Source: Cognaticolwellia mytili
GTDB lineage: Bacteria; Pseudomonadota; Gammaproteobacteria; Enterobacterales; Alteromonadaceae
Length of the DNA: 64,000 nucleotides
Direction: 5' to 3'
NCBI RefSeq assembly: GCF_002104475.1
Contig: NZ_NBOF01000003.1
Span: forward strand, 372,001-436,000
Within the stretch, counting starts at the first letter, position 1; each line of letters begins with the position of its first letter. Position numbers and translations under genes: made by a program. Of this stretch, positions 53,429-62,980 are shown piece after piece. The notes below the pieces were generated by a model. It was not told the origin of the DNA and did no database searches. It saw nothing but the letters and a program-made list of their open reading frames with translations.

Positions 53429-54271
53429 ATGGGCGCTGAAAATGCACTTTATACAATACTGGTTGAAAAGATTAAACAAGACACTTTAGTATTACCTACT
53501 TTGCCAGAAATAGCGCTAAAGGTGAGAAAAGCGGCTGATGATCCAGAAGTGAACCTCGGAAATATGAGCGATATTATTGCTCAAGATCCTGCGTTGTCTT
53601 TAGGTATGTTAAAAGTGGCCAATAGTGCTGTTTTTGGTAGAGCAGTGAGGGTGGAAACTGTTACACAATCGGTTACTCGTATCGGTCTGAGGCAAATTAA
53701 AAGTATTGCAACAGCTATGGCTGTTGAGCAAATGTTTGTTTCAAAAAATGCGGCTATATCTGAGTATATGCAAAAATCGTGGAATAAAACTGTTGATGTT
53801 GCAGCCGTTGCTATTGCATTAATGACTTTGTATTTACAAAAAAATAAACACGCAGCATTCAGCCTTGATACTATTACATTAGCAGCATTAATTCATAATA
53901 TTGGTGTCCTTCCCATTTTGCTAGAAGCAGAGAATCATCCAGAAGTATTTGCTAATCCAGTGTTCATTCAGCAAGCCATTATTAAGTTTTCTAATGAAAT
54001 TGGTGCTGAAGTTACTAAGTCTTGGGAGTTCCCAGCAGAGTTTACCGAATTAGTATCGGTATGGAATGATTTATCGGTGTTACCAAAAGAAGTGCATTAT
54101 ATTGATTTTATTCGTGCTGGTGCGGTTTACCACGAAATATTTAAAAGCGACTCAACTCGAGATATTCTCCTGAAAAGTTATGTCACTAAAGGCATACTCC
54201 CCGATGCTGATTATATGGCATCGGAAGAGTTTGAAAGCTTATTAACAGAAGCTAGAGCTATGTTTAACTAA
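53429..54271 (+). CDS. HDOD domain signalling protein
   Basis: A 280-residue single-domain HDOD protein: LPTLPEIALKVRKAADDPEV, NLGNMSDIIAQDPALSLGMLKVANSAVFG, and TVTQSVTRIGLRQIKSIATAMA are the family's defining helices. HDOD is a relative of HD phosphohydrolases that has usually lost the metal site; here the middle region reads LAALIHNIGVLPI instead of an intact HD, so it is probably not catalytic. Such proteins act as adaptors in motility, biofilm or stress signalling. It is divergent from trhP. Confidence 0.9.
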   Translation: MGAENALYTILVEKIKQDTLVLPTLPEIALKVRKAADDPEVNLGNMSDIIAQDPALSLGMLKVANSAVFGRAVRVETVTQSVTRIGLRQIKSIATAMAVEQMFVSKNAAISEYMQKSWNKTVDVAAVAIALMTLYLQKNKHAAFSLDTITLAALIHNIGVLPILLEAENHPEVFANPVFIQQAIIKFSNEIGAEVTKSWEFPAEFTELVSVWNDLSVLPKEVHYIDFIRAGAVYHEIFKSDSTRDILLKSYVTKGILPDADYMASEEFESLLTEARAMFN

Positions 54272-54286
54272 TGTTATAACTAAACT

Positions 54287-54316
54287 TAAATAAAAGGCGC
54301 TTAAGCGCCTTTTATT
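54287..54316. terminator. bidirectional terminator between HDOD gene and rdgC
   Basis: AAATAAAAGGCGC pairs with GCGCCTTTTATTT around TTAA, a 13-bp stem with A/T runs on both sides. Confidence 0.9.
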
Positions 54317-54332
54317 TACTCTTAAAGATAAA

Positions 54333-55253
54333 CTATTCTTCTAGATAATCACTAGCTTTAAGTGAAAACTCAGCGAGTAAATGATCGATAAAGCGGTTAA
54401 GTTCACCTGCCATCAAGGCAAAGTCGGCATCAAGTTTAGCGATAACATCATCACTATCAATATCGTCATTTTGCTCTTGAATAACATCGTAAAATTTCAA
54501 GCGTTTCACAGCCAAGTCATCACATAAAATAAATGATAATGACTCATCCCATTCAAGTGCAACTTTTACTGCGTATTTATCGGCATCAAGATGGGCTTTA
54601 ATTTCTTCACTGGTAAGATCTTGGTTCTTAACGCGAACAACTGCGCCATCGTCACCTAAAGCGTTAAACTCAGCTTCCATACCAAGCTGAAAATTAGCGC
54701 CTAAGTTACGCTCAACTAACCAATCTGTCATCACTTCATCTGGTGCTTTTTCAGGTGAGGGAGTCGTCACAGGTAAAGTACCTAACGATTTACGTAATAA
54801 AGCTAAAAAGTCTTCGGCCTTGCCACGACTGCTAGTATTAATAACAATAATGTTATGGCTAGCATTAATATAGGCTTGTGTGTCGCTATAACGAGAAAAT
54901 GCTCGTGGCAACAATTCAAAAATTATATCTTCTTTAAATTGTTCTTTCTCTTTTTTAGTTGCACCGCGTGATTGTTCAATTTCCAATTGAGCAATCTTTT
55001 GCTCAAGCATATCTTTAATTACGGGCGCAGGGAGAATTTTCTCTTCTTTACGTGCAGATAGTAAAAGGTTACCGTTAACGCCATGAACTATAGTTTGACC
55101 ATGCTTACCTAATGCGTTAACCCAACCAAAGTGTGACTGCTCAGTAGAAGCACAAGGGGTAAATAGGTGCTCAGACAATTGTTTTTCTAAATCAGCTTCT
55201 GAAACTTCAAATGGGCGAGTAAAGGCAAAAAAGTAAAGGTTTTTAAACCACAT
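54333..55253 (-). CDS. rdgC: recombination-associated protein RdgC
   Basis: About 306 residues from ATG 55253, chosen because it gives MWFKNLYFFAFTRPF, aligning with E. coli RdgC MLWFKNLMVYRL, and AGGA lies upstream; a start 8 codons earlier is less likely. RdgC forms a ring-shaped dimer that coats duplex DNA and limits RecA. The family segments HFGWVNALGKHG, LLSARKEEKILPAPVI and LEWDESLSFILCDDLAVKRLKF are seen. Confidence 0.94.
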   Translation of the reverse strand: MWFKNLYFFAFTRPFEVSEADLEKQLSEHLFTPCASTEQSHFGWVNALGKHGQTIVHGVNGNLLLSARKEEKILPAPVIKDMLEQKIAQLEIEQSRGATKKEKEQFKEDIIFELLPRAFSRYSDTQAYINASHNIIVINTSSRGKAEDFLALLRKSLGTLPVTTPSPEKAPDEVMTDWLVERNLGANFQLGMEAEFNALGDDGAVVRVKNQDLTSEEIKAHLDADKYAVKVALEWDESLSFILCDDLAVKRLKFYDVIQEQNDDIDSDDVIAKLDADFALMAGELNRFIDHLLAEFSLKASDYLEE

Positions 55254-55380
55254 TAAGATAATCCTAGGTCCCAACATTGTGGGCTAATAATTGAAAAACG
55301 AGCGTCATATTACCGTAAATACTCTTTGCACGCACGCCAATATTTCTTCTACTCTATAGTGCTAATTTAGTAAACTATTA

Positions 55381-57132
55381 TTACATGCTAGCGAATTCTA
55401 TCTCGTACCGTAAACCTTGTCCTAGTGTTGAGCTAGCTGTCACTCGGCCATTTAGTGTATCTTGTACCAAGTCATGTATGATATGAGTGCCTAAGCCTGA
55501 GCCTCCTTGACTTGCGGCGGTAGTATAAAAAGCATCAAATAAATGACTAAGCTCTTCTTCAGATAATCCATGACCATTATCTTGGTAAGTAATATGTGCT
55601 TGATCATCCCCTGTTAGCCTAACATTTATGGTAATAATTCCGCGATTAATATCCTTAAAACCATGAATAATAGAATTAATAATTAGATTGGTAAATATTT
55701 GAGACAGGGCTCCAGCATGGCAATAAATATTTGAATTTTCAGGACAATCGACTTTTATGCTATGGTTGGTTTTCTTTAATTTAGGGTGTAATGAATGAAT
55801 AATTTCATCGAGATACTTACCAATATTAACCCAACGAATCTTATCGCTTATTTGATCAACTGCGACTTGTTTATAGCTACTAACAAGCTCTGATGCTCGG
55901 TTGAGATTATTAAGTACTAGGTTAATTCCTTGCTCAGAATTTTGTGTGTAGTCATTAAGTACGCGTTTACTTAACTTGTTGTTATCAATATCAGCTTTAA
56001 GTGCAATAAGTAAATCTGCTAAATAACTGGTTGAAGTAATGCTGACTCCGATCGGGGTATTAATCTCATGAGTCACTTCTGCTGACATATTACCAAGTAT
56101 TGCCATTTTCTCTGCGTCAAGTAATCGCTCTTGAGCCTTATTTAATTCTAAAATAGAACTTTTCAAGTCATGGTTTGTTGCTATCAAGGTTTCTTCAGTG
56201 ATACTTCTGCGCTTATTTTCTGCCTGTAGCTTACTTTGCTGTTCTAATAATTCACGTTGCTGCATTTCCATTTTTAACATTGTGGTGCTGAGTGATGAGG
56301 TTTTTTTCGCCACTTCTTGTTCTAGCATTAAATTTTGTTCATCGAGTTGGCTGTTTGCAGAAATAATTTTATTTTGTGCCAGTGAAAGCTGCTCTTTATA
56401 CACCACCAGTTCATCGATCAGGTTATTGTAAGCATCTTGTAATATATTCAGTTCATTCTTTTCGTAATTAATAACATGTAATTTTGATGCTTCGGGGTCA
56501 TCGAGATCAAATTGATTAATTTGTTCAGTAAGCTCATTGAGAGGATTGGTAAGTAAACGCGAAAAGGCAATTGAAAATAACAGTACCAAAGCGGCTGTTT
56601 TCACCATAGCGTTACCAATTAAAAAGTAAATACCAACTTGTATCCGATTAAAAATAACCTCGTTACTTGAAAGTAAAGTTACTGAGCCTACTTTTGTGGT
56701 ACGACCGGAAAACTCAAAAATTAAAGGGAATGAATGACCAAATAAACCATCAGAGGTAGAAGATACATTAAAATATTCATTATTAGCAGAGTCATCACCT
56801 AACGATTCAATATTTAATGTATCTTCATCAGCGATTAAGCCTAGTTGTGTGATTACTTGGTTGTTTTCATCAGTAATAGTAATACCTTTTATCATGGGTA
56901 TAGCGACTAAACCGTCAGCAATATCAATGGCTTGTTGAGTGTTTAACTCCCAGACTGCACGAGTTAAGCTGCCACTAAATGTTTTTTCAAGTGTTAAAAG
57001 TTCGCTGGTAATGTGACTCTTGGTATTAATATACTCAGCGCCTATCTGTACACAAGTCACCAAAAAGGTGAGCACAAAATAAAATGATAATACTCGTGTG
57101 AGTAATTTTCGTGACAGGCTAGTAGTTTTCAT
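55381..57132 (-). CDS. orphan sensor histidine kinase
   Basis: A 583-residue membrane kinase. Helices at about residues 10-30 and 165-190 flank a periplasmic domain of about 130 residues. A HAMP-like segment (LLTNPLNELTEQINQF) and a long coiled coil (about 225-340) follow. The phosphoacceptor is His355 in AEVTHEINTPIG, and the ATPase motifs are FTNLIINSIIHGF, DNGHGL and GGSGLGTHII. No response regulator is adjacent. It shares layout and the E-x-NTP-x-G phosphoacceptor context with the kinase at 25478. Confidence 0.9.
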   Translation of the reverse strand: MKTTSLSRKLLTRVLSFYFVLTFLVTCVQIGAEYINTKSHITSELLTLEKTFSGSLTRAVWELNTQQAIDIADGLVAIPMIKGITITDENNQVITQLGLIADEDTLNIESLGDDSANNEYFNVSSTSDGLFGHSFPLIFEFSGRTTKVGSVTLLSSNEVIFNRIQVGIYFLIGNAMVKTAALVLLFSIAFSRLLTNPLNELTEQINQFDLDDPEASKLHVINYEKNELNILQDAYNNLIDELVVYKEQLSLAQNKIISANSQLDEQNLMLEQEVAKKTSSLSTTMLKMEMQQRELLEQQSKLQAENKRRSITEETLIATNHDLKSSILELNKAQERLLDAEKMAILGNMSAEVTHEINTPIGVSITSTSYLADLLIALKADIDNNKLSKRVLNDYTQNSEQGINLVLNNLNRASELVSSYKQVAVDQISDKIRWVNIGKYLDEIIHSLHPKLKKTNHSIKVDCPENSNIYCHAGALSQIFTNLIINSIIHGFKDINRGIITINVRLTGDDQAHITYQDNGHGLSEEELSHLFDAFYTTAASQGGSGLGTHIIHDLVQDTLNGRVTASSTLGQGLRYEIEFASM

Positions 57133-57484
57133 TAAATATTTCTTTTATTTAGTATTTCTTAATTTTAGCTTTTGATAGCAGGTTAACAGTCTTTTTTAAT
57201 ATTATACACCAAGCCACCTGAGATAGTATTTTTAAGTGCTTTGGGTCTAAATACTTATCTTAAGTAAAAGTTAGTTATTGCGCTATTATTTAACTGCTCC
57301 GTTACAGTATTGTTGAGTTATGTAATAAATTCATAATCTAATCGACATAAAAACATCAATTAAGCTTCGTAATTTTGTCATAATTATTTAAAATAATGCA
57401 ATTCATGTCACAAAAGTGTCATAAAAACTTGGCAAAATAGTCTTAATTACTTTCTAGGCCTATTTAATTTTTAAAGGTATAAAA
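57133..57484. other. intergenic region before the porin gene
   Basis: AT-rich divergent promoter region holding a Pho box (57405-57422) about 63 bp before the porin start and a further TGTCA at 57376. No gene seen. Confidence 0.6.
57405..57422 (+). promoter_or_regulatory. Pho box before the porin gene
   Basis: ATGTCACAAAAGTGTCAT holds two TGTCA half-sites 11 bp apart, as in the PhoB consensus CTGTCATAAAACTGTCAT. Confidence 0.75.
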
Positions 57485-58435
57485 ATGAAACATACGTACA
57501 GCAAAATAGCAGTCGCTTTATTGTCTTCTTTATCAATGTCAGTATTTGCAGCTGATGTTGACATTTATGGTAAGGCTAATCTCTCAATACAGTCTTCAGA
57601 TTTTGGCGAAGGCTCATTCACTGAAGTGACAAGTAATGCTTCACGCATTGGCTTTAAAGGGACTCATGAGCTTACTGATGGTCTAACGGTAATTTATAAA
57701 GCAGAGTTTGAAGTTGATTTAGACGGTGATGGCCATAAAGGTTATGGGTCTAAAGAGAAGGATGTGGACACTTTTGAAGCACGCAATCAGTATGTTGGTT
57801 TAGCGGGCAGTTTTGGCGAAGTTTTATTAGGTAAAAATGATACTATGTTAAAACAGTCACAGGGCAAAGTTGATTTGTTCAGTGATTTAAATGGCGATAT
57901 TAAAAACCTTTGGAAAGGTGAAAATCGCATGGCCGATACGGTCTCTTATAAAACGCCAAAATTTAATGACTTTCGCGTAGGCGTTACTTATATCGCGGAA
58001 GACTCAGTAGGTGCTGACAATGGCGTTTCCGTAGCGGTGTTTTACGGTGATGTTAAATTGAAAAAGTCAAAAGTTTTTGCCTCAATTGCTGTTGACTCTG
58101 AAGTCAAAGGTTACGACATTACACGCGCAACTGTACAAGGTAAAATAGGTGGTGTTGTGTTAGGGGCGATGGTTCAAACACAAGAGAAAGTTGATGGTAG
58201 CGCTGAAATGGATGGCTACATGGTTTCTGCTAAATATAAAATGGATAAAGTGACTTTTAAAGGTCAATATCAAGCGGCTAACTTTGATGGCAGCGATGAT
58301 AAATCCGGTGTTACGATCGGTGCCGATTATTCATTAGCTAAAAGTACCAAGCTTTATACCTTTTACACTAGTTTTGATATGGATAGTGGCGCAGATCAAG
58401 ACTACTTAGCAGCAGGTATTGAATACAAATTTTAA
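57485..58435 (+). CDS. phosphate-starvation-type outer membrane porin
   Basis: A 316-residue porin. A signal peptide ends SMSVFAADVD, and the gram-negative porin pattern follows: VDIYGKANLSIQ, SNASRIGFKGTHELTDGLTVIYKAEFEVD, EARNQYVGLAGSFGEVLLGKND, and a C-terminal strand ending in Phe (GIEYKF). These form a 16-strand trimeric channel. The Pho box upstream and the phoB-phoR-pstS genes downstream suggest it is made under phosphate limitation and lets in phosphate or phospho-organics. Anion selectivity cannot be read from the sequence. Confidence 0.92.
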   Translation: MKHTYSKIAVALLSSLSMSVFAADVDIYGKANLSIQSSDFGEGSFTEVTSNASRIGFKGTHELTDGLTVIYKAEFEVDLDGDGHKGYGSKEKDVDTFEARNQYVGLAGSFGEVLLGKNDTMLKQSQGKVDLFSDLNGDIKNLWKGENRMADTVSYKTPKFNDFRVGVTYIAEDSVGADNGVSVAVFYGDVKLKKSKVFASIAVDSEVKGYDITRATVQGKIGGVVLGAMVQTQEKVDGSAEMDGYMVSAKYKMDKVTFKGQYQAANFDGSDDKSGVTIGADYSLAKSTKLYTFYTSFDMDSGADQDYLAAGIEYKF

Positions 58436-58492
58436 TTTTACGGATATCGATTAATTAAATTCAATAGGTGAATGTATAACTTCTTATTATAG

Positions 58493-58517
58493 AAAAGTCG
58501 CTTGGAGCGGCTTTTTT
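58493..58517 (+). terminator. intrinsic terminator after the porin gene
   Basis: AAAAGTCGC pairs with GCGGCTTTT (one T-G pair) around TTGGA, followed by T residues. Confidence 0.85.
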
Positions 58518-58563
58518 CTACCTATTTTAAACGGCTTAGCCGGTCATGATATTAATTTTATTA

Positions 58564-58581
58564 CTGTCATGAAACTGTCAC
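58564..58581 (+). promoter_or_regulatory. Pho box before phoB
   Basis: CTGTCATGAAACTGTCAC has two CTGTCA half-sites 11 bp apart, nearly identical to the PhoB consensus, about 57 bp before the phoB start. It implies autoregulation. Confidence 0.88.
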
Positions 58582-58638
58582 AAAAAGTTATCACAATGTT
58601 TGGTAGACGATTTTTTATTTAGGCATCAGGAAAGATAC

Positions 58639-59340
58639 ATGAATAGACAGATTTTAGTTGTTGAAGATGAAGCGCCGATTAGAGAGATGATCACCTTTGT
58701 ATTAGAGCAAAATGGCTTTAATGCCATTGAAGCCGAAACTATCGAGCAAGCCCAAGCAAAAATTAAGGAGCCTTATCCGGATTTAATTTTGCTTGATTGG
58801 ATGTTACCTGGTGGTACTGGGGTTAAGCTTGCTAAATCACTTAAACAAAATGAATATACCCGCTCTATTCCAATTATTATGTTAACGGCAAGAGCAGATG
58901 AAGACGATAAAGTGAAAGGCTTTGACGCCGGTATTGATGATTATGTTACTAAGCCATTTTCACCGAAGGAACTTATTGCCCGCATTAAAGCCGTAATACG
59001 CCGTGTTGCGCCAACTGCGCTTGAAGAAGCGATTGAATTTCATGGTATTAAGCTAGATCCTGTTGCGCACCGTGTCTCAATCAATGATGAAAACCTAGAT
59101 TTAGGGCCGACAGAGTTTAGATTACTTCACTTCTTTTTAACCCATACTGAGCGAGTATATAGCCGTGAGCAATTACTCGATAATGTTTGGGGCACTAATG
59201 TTTACGTAGAGGATAGAACTGTTGATGTGCATATTCGACGTTTACGTAAAGCCATTTCTGGTCAGGGTCATGAAGACTTTATCCAAACCGTGCGAGGCTC
59301 TGGTTATCGCTTTTCTGGTAAAATTAAAGATCGAGTATAA
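58639..59340 (+). CDS. phoB: phosphate response regulator PhoB
   Basis: About 233 residues from ATG 58639 (AGGAAAG upstream); an earlier in-frame GTG/ATG region at 58600 lies over the Pho box side of the leader and is unlikely. The receiver domain has [11 protein letters not shown] and the phosphoacceptor Asp53 in [13 protein letters not shown], then [12 protein letters not shown] and TKPFSPKEL. The OmpR-type winged helix ends [10 protein letters not shown]. It activates phosphate-starvation genes when phosphorylated by PhoR, whose gene starts 10 bases downstream. Confidence 0.95.
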   Translation: MNRQILVVEDEAPIREMITFVLEQNGFNAIEAETIEQAQAKIKEPYPDLILLDWMLPGGTGVKLAKSLKQNEYTRSIPIIMLTARADEDDKVKGFDAGIDDYVTKPFSPKELIARIKAVIRRVAPTALEEAIEFHGIKLDPVAHRVSINDENLDLGPTEFRLLHFFLTHTERVYSREQLLDNVWGTNVYVEDRTVDVHIRRLRKAISGQGHEDFIQTVRGSGYRFSGKIKDRV

Positions 59341-59350
59341 TTAATAAACT

Positions 59351-60652
59351 ATGCCTTTTCGTTTATCTCCCCGCACTATCGTAACTCGACTTATTGTCGC
59401 ACTGATTATTAGTGGCATTATTGGTTATGTATTAGGCACGACCTTTTTAGCGTTGAGCATAGCTTCAATTGGTTTGTTGGTCTGGAATTATAATCATCTA
59501 TTTAAATTGATGAATTGGTTGTGGCAAGGGAAATCTATTGCGCCGCCGCAAGCGCGAGGTATTTGGGGACGTATTTATGATGGGCTTTATCGTCGCATCA
59601 GAAAACAACGTCAAAAGCAAAAGCAGCTAAATGAACGGTTACGTAAATTTCGTGATGGCGCAGAGGCATTGCCGGATGCAGCGCTGGTACTGTCAACCGA
59701 GTTAACCATTTTATGGGGCAATAAAAAGGCCTCACAGCTCATTGGTATTCGTTGGCCTGGTGATGTTGGCCAACGTATTGACAATTTGATACGTTTCCCA
59801 GAGTTTGCTAAATATTTGGACGATGGTAACTATGAAAGCCCTTGTGTGATTACTTCGCCAGTGAATAGTGAATTACAACTTGAACTGAGAATGATGGCTT
59901 ATGGCAGCGATCAAATTTTGCTGCTAGCCCGTGATATTAGTAAAATTCAGCGTTTAGAAGAAATGCGTCGTGACTTTGTTGCTAATGTTTCTCATGAGCT
60001 GAAAACACCTTTAACGGTAGTTCGTGGCTATGTTGAAATGGTTCAGGCAAGTGAGACGGCTTTAGCGCCCCATTGGCAAAAAGCGTTCACCACCATAGAA
60101 ACGCAAGTATCGCGTATGGATCGCTTAGTTGAACAATTGCTAGTGCTTTCACGTGTCGAAAATAATATTGAAGATGATAACTTGCAACAAGTCGACTTAT
60201 CTCGCTTAATCTTAACGATCGTTGAAGATGTACAATGGCTAAATCAAGATAAAAATCATGTGATTAGTGATGATATTGCCGCAGATATTAAAGTTAATGG
60301 CAATGAGCACGAGTTAAAAAGTGCTTGTATGAATTTATTGTCAAACGCTATTGCTTATACACCAGCAAACGGCGTTATTGAGGTTAGTTTAACTAGTGAT
60401 GGTAATAAAGTGCGTTTTAGTGTTAAAGATAATGGTCCAGGCATTAAGCCTGAACATGTTAATCGCTTAACTGAACGTTTTTTCCGGGTTGATAAATCGC
60501 GCTCTCGAAATACTGGCGGCTCAGGCTTAGGCCTAGCTATTGTTAAGCATGTGCTAAATCATCATAACGCAGAGCTTGCGATTGAAAGCGAGTGGCATGA
60601 AGGCAGTGAATTTATAATTTACTTCACGATAAGAAACAGCTCTAAAGCATAA
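59351..60652 (+). CDS. phoR: phosphate sensor kinase PhoR
   Basis: A 433-residue kinase. Two N-terminal helices (about residues 12-45) with almost no periplasmic part, then a PAS domain (about 95-195; LPDAALVLSTELTILWGNKKA), then the HisKA phosphoacceptor in FVANVSHELKTPLTVVRGY and HATPase motifs (NLLSNAIAYTP, DNGPGI, GGSGLGLAIV). Lack of a periplasmic sensor is normal for PhoR, which senses phosphate through the Pst system and PhoU. Co-transcribed with phoB. Confidence 0.95.
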   Translation: MPFRLSPRTIVTRLIVALIISGIIGYVLGTTFLALSIASIGLLVWNYNHLFKLMNWLWQGKSIAPPQARGIWGRIYDGLYRRIRKQRQKQKQLNERLRKFRDGAEALPDAALVLSTELTILWGNKKASQLIGIRWPGDVGQRIDNLIRFPEFAKYLDDGNYESPCVITSPVNSELQLELRMMAYGSDQILLLARDISKIQRLEEMRRDFVANVSHELKTPLTVVRGYVEMVQASETALAPHWQKAFTTIETQVSRMDRLVEQLLVLSRVENNIEDDNLQQVDLSRLILTIVEDVQWLNQDKNHVISDDIAADIKVNGNEHELKSACMNLLSNAIAYTPANGVIEVSLTSDGNKVRFSVKDNGPGIKPEHVNRLTERFFRVDKSRSRNTGGSGLGLAIVKHVLNHHNAELAIESEWHEGSEFIIYFTIRNSSKA

Positions 60653-60653
60653 C

Positions 60654-60682
60654 ACCAAGTACTTTATTAGTAAGTGCTTGGT
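60654..60682 (+). other. stem-loop after phoR
   Basis: ACCAAGTACTT pairs with AAGTGCTTGGT (one T-G pair) just past the phoR stop. It lacks a T tract, so it may stabilise the 3' end rather than terminate. Confidence 0.5.
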
Positions 60683-60779
60683 AAACTCCTCCTTCAAATA
60701 TATATTAGTTTCCAACTAATTACTGACTGATAAAGTAGCAATATTACGCTAATAAAAAATAATGACAAAATTATGAACA

Positions 60780-60797
60780 CTGTCATCTAAGTGTCAC
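60780..60797 (+). promoter_or_regulatory. Pho box before pstS
   Basis: CTGTCATCTAAGTGTCAC holds TGTCA half-sites 11 bp apart, about 75 bp before the start. Confidence 0.8.
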
Positions 60798-60872
60798 AAA
60801 CTTTACTTATTATTGTCATATTCGAGCCATATAGTGTTCACAAATTAATTTACATTCTCATCGGAGAGTAAC

Positions 60873-61838
60873 ATGAGTTTAAAACGTGTTTTAGGTGTTA
60901 TCGGCTTAACCAGTGCATTAAGTTTTAGTGCCTTAGCAGTAGATAGTAATTTACCTAGCTATAAAAAAGTCAGTGGTGTTTCAGGTAATGTATCTTCAGT
61001 TGGCTCAGACACACTAGCTAACATGATGACATTTTGGGCGGAAGAATTTAAACGCACTTACCCAAATGTTAATGTGCAAATTCAAGCGGCAGGCTCTTCA
61101 ACCGCGCCACCGGCATTGACTGAAGCAACTTCGAACTTAGGTCCAATGAGTCGTAAAATGAAGTCTCGTGAAATTGAAGCCTTCGAAAAACGCTACGGTT
61201 ACAAACCAACTGCAGTACGTGTTGCTATTGATGCTTTAGCGGTTTTTGTGCATAAAGATAATCCTCTTAAAGGTTTACGTATTGATCAAGTTGATGCCAT
61301 TTTTTCTAACAACCGTAAATGTGGCGCTGCAAAAGATGTCGATCGCTGGGGCGACTTAGGGCTTACCGGCGAGTGGACAGGTAAAGATGTGCAACTTTAT
61401 GGTCGTAACTCAGTGTCAGGTACTTATGGTTACTTTAAAAAGAAAGCCTTATGTAAAGGTGATTTCAAAAATAATGTTAATGAACAGCCGGGCTCTGCAT
61501 CAGTCGTACAGTCGGTATCTGCTTCATTAAATGGTATTGGTTATTCTGGTATTGGTTATAAAACTTCAGGTGTTCGCGCCTTACCATTATCGAAGAAAGG
61601 TGATAACTATATAGAAGCAAATATGGCTAATGCGATTTCTAAAAAGTATCCGTTATCTCGTTTCTTATACGTTTATGTTAATAAACACCCAAATAAGCCG
61701 TTAGCACCAATGGAAGCTGAATTTTTGAAAATGGTGTTATCGAAATCAGGCCAAAAAATTGTTGAAAAAGATGGATATATCCCATTGCCAGCAAGTGTGG
61801 TCACTAAAGAATTTAATAAATTAGGTTTATCGTTATAA
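60873..61838 (+). CDS. pstS: periplasmic phosphate-binding protein (PstS family)
   Basis: A 321-residue exported solute-binding protein. A signal peptide ends FSALAVDS. The phosphate-site patterns [38 protein letters not shown] and [17 protein letters not shown] are the PstS-like type. The latter supplies Arg/Ser ligands. It delivers phosphate to a PstCAB transporter. No pstC, pstA, pstB or phoU follows; the next gene is on the other strand, so those must lie elsewhere. A Pho box precedes it. Confidence 0.93.
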   Translation: MSLKRVLGVIGLTSALSFSALAVDSNLPSYKKVSGVSGNVSSVGSDTLANMMTFWAEEFKRTYPNVNVQIQAAGSSTAPPALTEATSNLGPMSRKMKSREIEAFEKRYGYKPTAVRVAIDALAVFVHKDNPLKGLRIDQVDAIFSNNRKCGAAKDVDRWGDLGLTGEWTGKDVQLYGRNSVSGTYGYFKKKALCKGDFKNNVNEQPGSASVVQSVSASLNGIGYSGIGYKTSGVRALPLSKKGDNYIEANMANAISKKYPLSRFLYVYVNKHPNKPLAPMEAEFLKMVLSKSGQKIVEKDGYIPLPASVVTKEFNKLGLSL

Positions 61839-61858
61839 ATTAACTTTACTGGTAGAAC

Positions 61859-61892
61859 TAAGCCCATATTCAGCAATGAGTACGGGCTTTTT
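61859..61892 (+). terminator. intrinsic terminator after pstS
   Basis: AGCCC pairs with GGGCT, with a partly paired interior, followed by TTTTT. Confidence 0.75.
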
Positions 61893-61968
61893 CAATTTAA
61901 GTCGGGGAATATGCTTGGTTAAATAAAACAACAATAAAGTTATGGTTTTAGATAAATATCAGTTCAAT

Positions 61969-62466
61969 TTAACGAGAAATATCGACCATCAAGTCATCAG
62001 CTAAGTTTTCTAATGCACTGATCATATTGTCAACATCTGCGTCATTAGCAGCAATCGTCACTTTTGCTTTAAATAATTCATGGCCGAAATGTGGAGCGCT
62101 TTCTTGGGTGCTGACTAACTTGAGTAAATTGCCACCATTACTGTGAATAGTAGATGAAATTTCCTGCACTATACCAGCTCTGTCATTTGCAGTTAACTCT
62201 AAGATTAATTGAGATTCAGTGACCGAAGCTACTGAGGTTGCTTGCTCAATTTGTATTTTAAAATTTTCTAAATCAGCAAGCTCTTTCGATAAAGCAGAGG
62301 TAGAACTGTTAGGGCAAACAATTTCAACAACACCTGCAAAAATCCCTGACATTTGATGCAAGCTCGACTTTTGCCAATTGCCTTGATGTTTACCAATTAT
62401 ATTAGATAAACTATCAACTATGCCTGGGCGGTCAGCGGTAATAAAAGAAATAATAAGGTGATTCAT
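61969..62466 (-). CDS. GcvR-like two-ACT-domain protein
   Basis: A 165-residue protein of two ACT domains (LIISFITADRPGIVDSLSNII and LILELTANDRAGIVQEISSTI begin them). This is the GcvR architecture, in which the protein binds glycine and restrains the GcvA activator of glycine cleavage. Several gammaproteobacteria have more than one such paralogue, so true GcvR function is not certain. No gcv gene is nearby. Confidence 0.85.
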   Translation of the reverse strand: MNHLIISFITADRPGIVDSLSNIIGKHQGNWQKSSLHQMSGIFAGVVEIVCPNSSTSALSKELADLENFKIQIEQATSVASVTESQLILELTANDRAGIVQEISSTIHSNGGNLLKLVSTQESAPHFGHELFKAKVTIAANDADVDNMISALENLADDLMVDISR

Positions 62467-62523
62467 TGCATGTCCTTTGAAAAATTATGAAAGATTATTC
62501 TTACTTAGTTAAAATCTTACTCG

Positions 62524-62889
62524 TTAGTACTCACTACGACTTAGCTGCGATAACTCTTTATGCAACTGCTCATCATCACCTAAGTTAAGTTCAATTAATC
62601 GTCGTAATAGACTGACACTATCGATATCAATTCCATTGCATTGTACACCTATCTCACTACCTTCTTGATGAACGATAGCAACATTCATGACGATACTAGT
62701 ATCGGTATCATCAAGTTGAAATGACAGTAAGCCGAGTTGACGAGTGAGCGTTAAATTTTTACTGTCGAGGTAAAGCAGAGCTCCATTTAATGAAATGTCG
62801 TGAATTTTGGCTTCAAATTGATGTTCATCCACCGTAAGTGTTGCCTGCATTGAAAAGAGAACTCGTGTAAATTGACGTCGATTTTGCAT
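62524..62889 (-). CDS. PilZ domain c-di-GMP receptor protein
   Basis: A 121-residue single PilZ domain. The c-di-GMP motif RRQFTR (R-x3-R class) is at residues 3-8, and the D/N-x-S-x-x-G motif is seen as DISLNGALL at about residues 31-39. It should bind c-di-GMP and act on an unknown partner. It sits between a GcvR-like gene and ettA. The diguanylate cyclase at 44061 is a possible source of the messenger. Confidence 0.88.
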   Translation of the reverse strand: MQNRRQFTRVLFSMQATLTVDEHQFEAKIHDISLNGALLYLDSKNLTLTRQLGLLSFQLDDTDTSIVMNVAIVHQEGSEIGVQCNGIDIDSVSLLRRLIELNLGDDEQLHKELSQLSRSEY

Positions 62890-62940
62890 GAATTTTAAGC
62901 TTGGCCAAGTGATACCTTCAGCATAGCTTGCTTTTAAAAA

Positions 62941-62974
62941 AAAGGCACCTTAATTAACATATTAAGGTGCCTTT
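62941..62974. terminator. terminator after ettA
   Basis: AAAGGCACCTTAA pairs with TTAAGGTGCCTTT, 13 bp around an 8-nt loop. The run of A on the plus strand just before it is a T run for minus-strand transcripts, so it ends ettA. Confidence 0.88.
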
Positions 62975-62980
62975 ATCTTG

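Noticed and set aside
53429-54271. Calling the HDOD protein a c-di-GMP phosphodiesterase
   Set aside because: It lacks an intact HD metal pair and the GYP motif.
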